Shown piece by piece: positions 1 through 5,043 of a DNA stretch of 5,043 bases. The notes beneath the pieces are model-generated. The model was given only the letters and a program-made list of their open reading frames with translations, did not search any database and had not been told where the DNA came from. The translations under genes were made by a program, and so were the position numbers. The stretch spans positions 1 through 5,043 of the forward strand of contig JANJWY010000228.1 of assembly GCA_024709285.1 (NCBI GenBank), written 5' to 3'. The DNA comes from Erysipelotrichaceae bacterium (lineage in GTDB: Bacteria; Bacillota_I; Bacilli_A; Erysipelotrichales; Erysipelotrichaceae). Position 1 is the stretch's first letter. The number at the start of each line of letters is the position of its first letter.

Positions 1-1187
1 GTGGCTGAAGCATCATACTGGAAAAATGCCAACAGGATACCGATGAGCCATATAGCCAAGCCATTCGCGATTTTGCGATTAAAGGTTGCCATTCCGGAGT
101 ATATTCCGGGACGGCGCTTGGTCGTGATGAGGTAATCCACATCGGTCAAATCGGTCAGGATCGCATAGGAAGTAACAGATGAAGCCGCGGTACCTAATCC
201 GGAGATAAATGATGCGATGAAGATGGGCAGAATCGGTGCCTGATCATAAGCAAAGAATATCATCGAGAATGTTGCGATCATACGAATCGGGAAGCCCAGA
301 TATATCGGGAATTTCTTTGAAGTCTTCTTCAAAATGATTTGATATAAAAACATGGCCAATAACTGAGAGATAAGTACTCCGGACATGATGAATGTATATT
401 GCTGAGATTGGCGAAGTACGACTGCCAGAAAATAAATGATCAGCGTGGTGACAAAATCGGATGAACCTTGTCCAAACAGGAAAACACCGAGATACAGTCG
501 GAAGGAACGGTTTCTGAAGACACTGAACGATTCCCGGAAGGATTCGCTTAACGGCGTTTTGACTACAGGCAGCGATGCTTCCCAAGTTTTGGCAAATGTA
601 AAGAAGATGGCCAGAAAGAAGATTAGTCCGAAAATGATTCCCATGATCAGAAATCCTTGAGCCGGTGTAGATCCAAGATTATTGACGATCATGTTGGGAA
701 CAAGTCCGGCAAGGATTGCGGCTAAGGCAGAGAAAATCATGCGATACATCGTAAAAGCACTGCGTTGGGTATAGTCTGATACCATATCCGGCAATAAGGC
801 ATTGTATGGGACCATGACAATCGTAAATCCGGTAGAAAATAACATGTACATCAGCAGGTAGAAGAAATATAACGTATTGGCCGATGCTTGTATGGAGATC
901 CACATCATCGAAAAGGTAATCGCACCCGCAAAACTGCCGATGAGCAGGTAGAAACGTTTAGCGCCATACTTTGATTGTGTTCGGTCGACGATGTTGCCCA
1001 TAATCGGATCAGTAATCGCATCCCAGATTTTTCCGATCAGCGGAATCGAGCCAGCCAAAGCCGGATTCAATCCTACAACATCGGTCAAAAATACCAAGTA
1101 CAAAATACTGATGATAAGAAAAGAACCACCACCGTAAATATCTGCAGCACCATATGCCAGCTTAGCCGAAAATTGTGATTTTTTCAT
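1..1187 (-). CDS. GPH-family (MelB/YihO-like) sugar:cation symporter, C-terminus cut by window edge
   Basis: Reading the minus strand from ATG 1187-1185 gives 395 open codons with no stop before the window edge. GPH transporters are usually about 450-480 residues, so roughly the last 60-80 residues are missing. It is a 12-helix inner-membrane sugar symporter of the major facilitator superfamily. The N-terminus has YGAADIYGGG (12-21), TDVVGL (35-40) and IWDAITDPIMG (54-64). D36, D56 and D60 align with the MelB cation-site aspartates D35, D55 and D59. MelB's sugar-binding D19 aligns with a glycine, while D16 matches the GxGD form seen in many Bacillota GPH proteins. A polar central loop (about 198-225) separates the two halves, and the late motif DVDY...TTKRRPGIYSG...K (349-372) is typical of the family. 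AGGGAG lies 7 bases before the start. The gene sits behind a terminator with its own promoter. Substrate is inferred: sulfoquinovose or a sulfoquinovosyl glycoside, by analogy with YihO/YihP; another sugar is possible. Confidence 0.88.
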   Translation of the reverse strand, partial: MKKSQFSAKLAYGAADIYGGGSFLIISILYLVFLTDVVGLNPALAGSIPLIGKIWDAITDPIMGNIVDRTQSKYGAKRFYLLIGSFAGAITFSMMWISIQASANTLYFFYLLMYMLFSTGFTIVMVPYNALLPDMVSDYTQRSAFTMYRMIFSALAAILAGLVPNMIVNNLGSTPAQGFLIMGIIFGLIFFLAIFFTFAKTWEASLPVVKTPLSESFRESFSVFRNRSFRLYLGVFLFGQGSSDFVTTLIIYFLAVVLRQSQQYTFIMSGVLISQLLAMFLYQIILKKTSKKFPIYLGFPIRMIATFSMIFFAYDQAPILPIFIASFISGLGTAASSVTSYAILTDLTDVDYLITTKRRPGIYSGMATFNRKIANGLAIWLIGILLAFFQYDASA

Positions 1188-1194
1188 GACTGTT

Positions 1195-1200
1195 CTCCCT
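1195..1200 (-). promoter_or_regulatory. Ribosome binding site of the GPH transporter
   Basis: The minus strand reads AGGGAG followed by 7 bases and then ATG at 1187. This fixes the start, and the resulting N-terminus (MKKSQFSAKLAYG) begins just before the first GPH motif, as expected for the family. Confidence 0.75.
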
Positions 1201-1231
1201 TGTGTTATGGATCAATATTGCTTTCTTCACT

Positions 1232-1260
1232 ACTATATCAGATTAAAAAACAGGTTGCAA
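1232..1260 (-). promoter_or_regulatory. Putative sigma-A-type extended -10 promoter for the GPH transporter
   Basis: On the minus strand, TTGCAA (1260-1255; 4 of 6 matches to TTGACA) is separated by exactly 17 bases from TATAGT (1237-1232; 5 of 6 matches to TATAAT). A TG one base upstream of the hexamer (1240-1239) makes it an extended -10. Transcription would begin near 1225, leaving a leader of about 38 bases before the ATG. The -35 lies inside the hairpin of the preceding terminator and the spacer contains its U-tract. This is seen by pattern only; the promoter is plausible but untested. Confidence 0.5.
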
Positions 1261-1274
1261 AAGCAACTTGTTTT
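1245..1274 (-). terminator. Rho-independent terminator after the CoA ligase alpha gene
   Basis: Minus-strand positions 1274-1263 pair with 1258-1247 around a TTTT loop (1262-1259). The inner stem is GTTGC/GCAAC; one A-C mismatch separates it from an outer six-pair arm that is mostly A-T. A run of six T residues (1250-1245) forms the 3' U-tract, part of which also pairs with the upstream A-rich arm. The hairpin starts at the last base of the alpha-subunit TGA stop codon, so it closes the enzyme operon directly. Confidence 0.8.
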
Positions 1275-2167
1275 CATCTGTTTTTTGAAACATTCAACTG
1301 CTCAAGCAAATATCCTACTTTGCTTGGCCGATCCGCAACCAAAGCGCCGGCCTTTGTGAGTGCTTCGATTTTATCTTCAACTGCACCTTTGCCACCGGTT
1401 ATGATTGCTCCGGCATGTCCCATTTTTTGTCCTTTGGGTGCCGTTCTGCCGCCCAGAAAAGCGACCAGCGGTTTGGTAAATATGCCCTTCTCCATCGCTT
1501 CGGCCACTTCTTCTTCCATGGTTCCGCCAAGTTCGCCAATGATGACCACGGCCTCGGTTTGCTCGTCTTGCTGATAGTAGGGCAACATTTCCGCAAATCT
1601 GGTGGCCGGAACCGGGTCTCCACCGACGCCGATAAGCGTTGATACACCGTATCCTTGCTTAACGATCATTGCTGTGACTTCATTGGTCAAAGAACCGCTT
1701 CGCGTCATCACACCGATATTACCGCGTTTATACACTCTTTCAATCCAATGAGGGAAACTGCCCATCATGGCTTCTTCCGGAGATATGACACCGGATGTAT
1801 TTCCGCCAATGACCAATGCATTGTGTTCAAGAGCCGCATGACGAATGGCCACCATGTCAAAAAGCGGGATGCCATCAGCCATCGTGACTATTTTCTTGAT
1901 ACCGTTTGAAAGTGCTTCAAAGACAGCGTCTTTGGTCAGTTTGGGCGGAACAAAAATCATGGAAGCATCTACTTGATGATATCTCAGTGCCCTTTCAACC
2001 GAATGGTATACCGGGATATCATGGATGGATTGTCCTTCTTTTGAAGGTGTTACCCCACAAACAACTTGAGTTCCTAAGTCTATCATATGTTTAGTCCAGA
2101 AACTGCCCTCTGAACCGGTAATTCCCTGAACCAATACGCGTGTATTTCTATCGATAAAAATGCTCAT
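1274..2167 (-). CDS. sqwL: ADP-forming acyl-CoA ligase, alpha subunit (succinyl-CoA synthetase alpha family; probable sulfoacetate-CoA ligase subunit)
   Basis: This 297-residue protein is close to the length of E. coli SucD (289) and collinear with it from the first residues (MSIFIDRNT against MSILIDKNT), which confirms the start. It has a CoA-binding Rossmann domain (about 1-125, with QGITGSEG at 14-21) and a ligase/flavodoxin-like domain (about 145-290). The phosphorylated histidine is H251 in KMGHAGAII. E212 in IIGELGG matches SucD Glu208, which steadies the phospho-histidine, and the GGDPVP and APKG loops are present. It departs from SucD where PNCPG becomes GNTSG (122-126), near the acyl/CoA-thiol site, suggesting a different acid. 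With the beta subunit it would convert acyl-CoA + ADP + Pi to acid + CoA + ATP in the cytosol. Its ATG overlaps the beta stop by 4 bases. The family call is firm. Sulfoacetate as substrate is inferred, and which subunit is called K or L is my guess from gene order. Confidence 0.9.
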   Translation of the reverse strand: MSIFIDRNTRVLVQGITGSEGSFWTKHMIDLGTQVVCGVTPSKEGQSIHDIPVYHSVERALRYHQVDASMIFVPPKLTKDAVFEALSNGIKKIVTMADGIPLFDMVAIRHAALEHNALVIGGNTSGVISPEEAMMGSFPHWIERVYKRGNIGVMTRSGSLTNEVTAMIVKQGYGVSTLIGVGGDPVPATRFAEMLPYYQQDEQTEAVVIIGELGGTMEEEVAEAMEKGIFTKPLVAFLGGRTAPKGQKMGHAGAIITGGKGAVEDKIEALTKAGALVADRPSKVGYLLEQLNVSKNR

Positions 2168-3288
2168 ATCTTCGCCTCCTTCGCTAAGGCAACCGCTAAG
2201 CGAACAGCTTCTTCCGTATCAAACAGCGGATTCAATCCGGCTTTTCGAAGAGTTTCGACAGCTTCAATCTCATTGGTTCCGCGAATGCACGTAACGATTG
2301 GACGATCCGGTTGTAATTTACTGATTGCATCAACGATGCCTTGTGCCATGACATCCGCCCGGGCGATCGTTCCAAAGGTTACAATCAAGATGACTTTCGA
2401 CGGAACTTTCAAACATATTTCCATGGCTTTCATTGCTTTTTTATAGTGAGGACCGCCAAATTCCAGATAGTTTGCGACGGTGCCGCCTTCATAGTGAATC
2501 AAGTCGTATACGGTTGTGGTCAGTCCGGCTCCGGCGCACATTAGACTGATATCGCCATCAAACTGAATAAACGGGATGCCTTCTTCCATGGCCAAACGCT
2601 CAGCTTCATTTTCAATATCCGCAAGCGGCACGGAAATGTCCTCATGACGGAACATCGAGTTATCATCGATCGAGCATTTCCCATCCCCTGCCACCAACTC
2701 ATTGGATTTGGTGATGAAGAGCGGATTGATTTCTAAAAGTTCACAATCATATTTGACAAAAAGACCATAAAGTTTGTGGAGTAATTGGGTAAACTTCTTG
2801 GCGATTTCGACATCAAATCCGCATTCATAGGCAATATGACTGGCCTGATACGATTGTAAGCCCAAATTCATATCGATTTTTGTCTGAAGAATCTTGTGTG
2901 GTTGTTCAACAGCCAGGGTTTCAATATCTACACCGCCGGTCGCACTGACGATGGACAGGGCTGATCCGCTGACCGGATCAATGGTAAATGAAGCATAAAC
3001 TTCATGTGCGATATCAACGGCTTCTTCGATCAGTAAGGAAGAGATTTTTTGTGGCAGTGAAAACAAGCGGGTAACTTCTTGAATCCCCTTCTGTTCATCT
3101 CTGACAAACTGAATCAGTCCGGCTTTTCCGCGTCCGCCACTCAGTACCTGCGACTTGATGACACAAGGAAAACCGATAGCTTCGAAAGCTTCGGATGCCT
3201 GATCGACTCGATGAATCAGTGTACTTTTCGGAATGGCAATGCCCGCATCCTTGAATAACTCTTTGACTTGATATTCATACATTTTCAT
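2164..3288 (-). CDS. sqwK: ADP-forming acyl-CoA ligase, beta subunit (succinyl-CoA synthetase beta family; probable sulfoacetate-CoA ligase subunit)
   Basis: This 374-residue protein compares with 388 for E. coli SucC. It has an N-terminal ATP-grasp domain (about 1-235) that carries the nucleotide and a C-terminal ligase domain (about 240-374) that contacts the alpha subunit. Visible motifs are MKMYEYQVKELF at the start, SGGRGKAGL (50-58), EINPL (186-190; E186 matches the SucC glutamate that touches phospho-histidine, N188 is in the Mg-nucleotide site), GDGK (201-204), DGDISLMCAGAGL (244-256) and IRGTNE (335-340). Two loops differ from true succinyl-CoA synthetase: VGGGA is FGGPH (277-281), and FGGIVRCD is FGTIARAD (305-312). 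These loops help form the acid-binding pocket, so succinate is doubtful. M1 overlaps the dehydrogenase TGA by one base, and GAAGGA lies 6 bases upstream; M3 is a weaker alternative start. Sulfoacetate is inferred from context, and the symbol assignment is tentative. Confidence 0.9.
   Translation of the reverse strand: MKMYEYQVKELFKDAGIAIPKSTLIHRVDQASEAFEAIGFPCVIKSQVLSGGRGKAGLIQFVRDEQKGIQEVTRLFSLPQKISSLLIEEAVDIAHEVYASFTIDPVSGSALSIVSATGGVDIETLAVEQPHKILQTKIDMNLGLQSYQASHIAYECGFDVEIAKKFTQLLHKLYGLFVKYDCELLEINPLFITKSNELVAGDGKCSIDDNSMFRHEDISVPLADIENEAERLAMEEGIPFIQFDGDISLMCAGAGLTTTVYDLIHYEGGTVANYLEFGGPHYKKAMKAMEICLKVPSKVILIVTFGTIARADVMAQGIVDAISKLQPDRPIVTCIRGTNEIEAVETLRKAGLNPLFDTEEAVRLAVALAKEAKI
2175..2180 (-). 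promoter_or_regulatory. Ribosome binding site of the ligase alpha subunit
   Basis: A perfect AGGAGG lies inside the last codons of the beta gene, 7 bases before the alpha ATG. With the 4-base ATGA overlap this predicts strong, coupled translation that would keep the two subunits in balance. Confidence 0.8.
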
Positions 3289-4697
3289 CAGCGATCCTTC
3301 TTTCCGCTGGCAAAATATGCGCCAAATATTTCTTCATCACTGGGACGTTTGGGTGGGAAGAACTCAGAAACCCACGTCGTGTTGATGAAATGTTTATATG
3401 TAATGTTTTCCGAAGTGATATTGCCACCCCAGCTGCCACATCCCAACGATACGGTGGATGGCATGCCATTGAAGAATGCGCCACCATTGCCTGCAGCTTG
3501 AGCCTGATTGACAAGCACGCGGCTGCTGCAGATTTTTGATCCGATATACTTCACATATTCATCATTGAACGTATGAATACCGCAGGAATGTCCGGTACCG
3601 TAGTTGTCGGTCAGTCTTTCCAAAATGCGGTATCCTTCTTCAAAGGTTGAGTATTTAAAGACGGTGAGCACCGGTGACAGTTTTTCTTGGGAGAAAAAGT
3701 CAGATTCAATATCTTCTCTTCCTTCCACCAGCAACACTTTGACATAGTCATTGACCGGCAGCATTGCGCCTTGGGCAATGGATAGTGCGGATTGCGCAAT
3801 GATTTTCGGATTGATGGAACGATAGCCCTTATCGTTGACCGGCCACATATGCATTGAGAGGCGTTCGCGCATCCCTTCAGAAACTAAATAAGCACCCAGA
3901 GAAATCAATTGTTCGATCATCTGTTCATAGATGGACTCATGGATGATGATGGAGTTTTCACTTGAGCAGGAAGTTGCATTATCAAAGGCTTTACTACCCA
4001 TGATTTTCGTGGCAGCATCCTTAACATCCGCATCTTCAGCAACGATGGATACAGAGTTTCCCGGTCCGACACCGTAGGCCGGTTTACCCGAGGAGTATGC
4101 GGCTTTGACCATGGCTCCGCCACCGGTCGCAAGGACGACATCGACTTGTTTCATCAGTTCTTCGGTGACTTCGATGGATGGTTCTTCAATGACCTGAATC
4201 AGATCTTCGGGAGCATTGACTTTACGCAGTCCGTCTCTCATAAACTGAACAGCCATCGCGGTTGCTTTTTTGGATTTCGGATGAGGGGCGAAAATGACTG
4301 CATTTCGGCCTTTGAGTATTGTGATGCCGTTGCTCGCAGGGGTTGCGGTCGGATTGGTTACCGGAGTCAATGCCCCAACGACACCGACCGGCTTCGCATA
4401 TTTTCTGATTTTCTTTTCTTCATCCACTTCGATACATCCCACGGATTTGGCATGTTGGACATCTTTTAAAACACCGAGCACTTTATTTTTGTGTTTGGTG
4501 ATTTTGTCTTGAACATTTCCCATCTTAGTTTCTTCAACCGCCATTCTTGCCAAAATTTCAATGTTTTGATCATTGTAAACTTCCCAGCCGATGGCTACAC
4601 AAACCTCATCGATTTGTTCTTGGGTGTAAAACTGGATTTGCTGTTGTGCAGCTTTCGCCCTTTGTACATAGGACGCAACATACTCTTTCGTACTCAT
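3288..4697 (-). CDS. sqwD: CoA-acylating aldehyde dehydrogenase, probable sulfoacetaldehyde dehydrogenase (acylating)
   Basis: This 469-residue cytosolic enzyme of the aldehyde dehydrogenase superfamily would catalyse aldehyde + CoA + NAD(P)+ -> acyl-CoA + NAD(P)H. Visible features are the cofactor-domain motif PVTNPTATP (112-120), ATGGGAMVKAAYSSGKPAYG followed by VGPGN (190-214), and the nucleophile C244 in ATSCSSENS, matching the CASEQS site of AdhE, EutE and C. kluyveri SucD. GHSCGIHTF (369-377) and GCGSWGGNITSEN (419-431) follow near the C-terminus. No general-base glutamate typical of hydrolytic ALDHs is evident, as expected for acylating types. It is stand-alone: there is no fused alcohol dehydrogenase as in AdhE and no added tail resembling a microcompartment targeting peptide. 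A GGAGGA site 3 bases upstream and the 10-base gap after the transporter stop support the start. The following ligase would recover ATP from its product. By family resemblance (SauS/SqwD) and context, sulfoacetaldehyde is the likely substrate; succinate semialdehyde is the main alternative. Confidence 0.85.
   Translation of the reverse strand: MSTKEYVASYVQRAKAAQQQIQFYTQEQIDEVCVAIGWEVYNDQNIEILARMAVEETKMGNVQDKITKHKNKVLGVLKDVQHAKSVGCIEVDEEKKIRKYAKPVGVVGALTPVTNPTATPASNGITILKGRNAVIFAPHPKSKKATAMAVQFMRDGLRKVNAPEDLIQVIEEPSIEVTEELMKQVDVVLATGGGAMVKAAYSSGKPAYGVGPGNSVSIVAEDADVKDAATKIMGSKAFDNATSCSSENSIIIHESIYEQMIEQLISLGAYLVSEGMRERLSMHMWPVNDKGYRSINPKIIAQSALSIAQGAMLPVNDYVKVLLVEGREDIESDFFSQEKLSPVLTVFKYSTFEEGYRILERLTDNYGTGHSCGIHTFNDEYVKYIGSKICSSRVLVNQAQAAGNGGAFFNGMPSTVSLGCGSWGGNITSENITYKHFINTTWVSEFFPPKRPSDEEIFGAYFASGKKDR
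3295..3300 (-). promoter_or_regulatory. Ribosome binding site of the ligase beta subunit
   Basis: GAAGGA on the minus strand lies 6 bases before ATG 3288, inside the end of the dehydrogenase gene. It favours M1 over the in-frame ATG two codons later. Confidence 0.65.
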
Positions 4698-4700
4698 ATT

Positions 4701-4706
4701 TCCTCC
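4701..4706 (-). promoter_or_regulatory. Ribosome binding site of the aldehyde dehydrogenase
   Basis: GGAGGA fills most of the 10-base gap between the transporter stop TAA (4710-4708) and the dehydrogenase ATG (4697). Only 3 bases separate it from the ATG, which is short. There is no room for a separate promoter in the gap, so the two genes are probably co-transcribed. Confidence 0.7.
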
Positions 4707-4707
4707 A

Positions 4708-5043
4708 TTATTTAATTAAACCCATCTGATGCAAGAGTCCTAAGAAAACGGACACAAAGGCTAGGGCTATAAATGCAACGACATACATTTTTTTGAAGAG
4801 TTTCTTCTCATCGACTCCCGCGGGCATGCTGCCCAAGGCCAGAGCTCCCATGACGGATAGTGGGCTCATGGTGGTCATATGTGAAGCAACGGCGATGGTT
4901 ATCGTAAGAACTCCCGGGCTTACCGCGGAGTTGAGACTTTCAGACAGATTAACCGTCGTGGGTATCAGTGTGGGCATGACCACACCGACTGCCGATGCGA
5001 AGGTTGCCATAGCTCCGGATAAAATTGACATGATGCCAACGGC
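4708..5043 (-). CDS. SLC13/MatC-like organic anion transporter, C-terminal fragment (window edge)
   Basis: The frame is open from the window edge (5043) to TAA at 4710-4708, giving the last 111 residues; the N-terminal part lies outside. The fragment is strongly hydrophobic, with a segment at about 1-28, another at about 42-74, and a final helix at about 83-105 ending in a short tail (HQMGLIK). The stretch SPLSVMGALALG, followed by a charged DEKKLFKK loop and a last helix, resembles the C-terminus of MatC-type dicarboxylate/malonate carriers and other members of the ion transporter superfamily. It lies 10 bases upstream of the dehydrogenase gene and is probably the preceding gene of the same operon. 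A role in moving a small acid such as sulfoacetate out of the cell, or in if the pathway runs backward, is inferred from position. The family call is uncertain because only the end of the protein is visible. Confidence 0.6.
   Translation of the reverse strand, partial: AVGIMSILSGAMATFASAVGVVMPTLIPTTVNLSESLNSAVSPGVLTITIAVASHMTTMSPLSVMGALALGSMPAGVDEKKLFKKMYVVAFIALAFVSVFLGLLHQMGLIK

Larger units (their letters stand above)
1274..5043 (-). other. Operon: anion transporter - acylating dehydrogenase - CoA ligase beta - CoA ligase alpha
   Basis: Four same-strand genes are separated by +10, -1 and -4 bases, each internal start has its own ribosome site, and a hairpin terminator follows the last gene. 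No promoter-sized gap exists within the unit, so its promoter must lie beyond position 5043. The two reactions in series turn an aldehyde into a carboxylic acid while making one NAD(P)H and one ATP. Confidence 0.8.

Noticed and set aside
244..903. Minus-strand open frames at 244-585 and 679-903
   Set aside because: Both are out of frame with the GPH transporter, which reads uninterrupted across this whole region.
1213..1220. CAATATTG palindrome just downstream of the predicted transporter start point
   Set aside because: Only 8 bases and AT-rich; symmetry does not extend into the flanks, so an operator cannot be supported.
1247..1274. The same hairpin as a plus-strand terminator
   Set aside because: No plus-strand gene leads into it; the T-run on that strand is only four bases, against six on the minus strand directly after the alpha-subunit stop.
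1200..1574. Plus-strand open frame of 124 codons
   Set aside because: It is antisense to the ligase alpha gene and has no family resemblance; its overlap with conserved SucD-like motifs on the other strand explains its openness.
1274..3288. Housekeeping succinyl-CoA synthetase of the TCA cycle
   Set aside because: The family is right, but acid-pocket loops differ from SucCD, the genes are coupled to an acylating aldehyde dehydrogenase, and no TCA-cycle genes are near.
4146..4469. Plus-strand open frame of 107 codons
   Set aside because: It is antisense to the conserved core of the aldehyde dehydrogenase, with no ribosome site or recognisable domain.
3288..4697. EutE/PduP microcompartment enzyme or a truncated AdhE
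   Set aside because: There is no extra targeting peptide at either end, no shell protein gene in the window, and the protein is a complete stand-alone dehydrogenase rather than a broken fusion.

Overview
All supported genes in this window lie on the minus strand, so the biological order runs from high to low coordinates. First comes the C-terminal end of an SLC13/MatC-like organic-anion transporter (4708-5043, cut by the window edge). It is followed by a CoA-acylating aldehyde dehydrogenase (3288-4697) and by the beta (2164-3288) and alpha (1274-2167) subunits of an ADP-forming acyl-CoA ligase of the succinyl-CoA synthetase superfamily. An intrinsic terminator follows, and then a separately promoted GPH-family (MelB/YihO-like) sugar:cation symporter (1-1187, C-terminus cut by the window edge). 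There is no non-coding stretch longer than 300 bases; the only real intergenic region is 1188-1273. I saw no RNA genes, mobile elements, CRISPR arrays or long repeats.

The three enzyme genes form one tightly packed unit: a 10-base gap with a GGAGGA ribosome site, then a 1-base overlap (TGATG), then a 4-base overlap (ATGA). Together they encode a substrate-level phosphorylation module: aldehyde + CoA + NAD(P)+ -> acyl-CoA, then acyl-CoA + ADP + Pi -> carboxylate + CoA + ATP. The dehydrogenase is of the AdhE-N/SauS/SucD(kluyveri) type. The ligase keeps all phospho-histidine chemistry, but it has changed residues at loops that are invariant in true succinyl-CoA synthetases, which argues for an acid other than succinate.

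My best reading is the sulfoacetate-forming variant of the sulfoglycolytic transketolase (sulfo-TK) pathway, described from an Acholeplasma sp. metagenomic cluster. There, sulfoacetaldehyde released by transketolase from a sulfosugar is oxidised by a CoA-acylating dehydrogenase (SqwD) and an ADP-forming sulfoacetate-CoA ligase (SqwKL). The symporter would import sulfoquinovose or its glycoside, and the SLC13-like protein would export sulfoacetate. The module itself is visible in the sequence; the identity of the substrate is inference from gene combination and recalled literature. The diagnostic transketolase, isomerase and sulfoquinovosidase genes are not in this window.

The organism looks like a low-to-mid GC Bacillota/Mycoplasmatota bacterium. 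It has strong AGGAGG-type ribosome sites, sigma-A-like promoter elements and a classic hairpin/U-tract terminator. The enzyme genes end in TGA and tryptophan is read as TGG, so the code is standard (as in Acholeplasma, unlike Mycoplasma).
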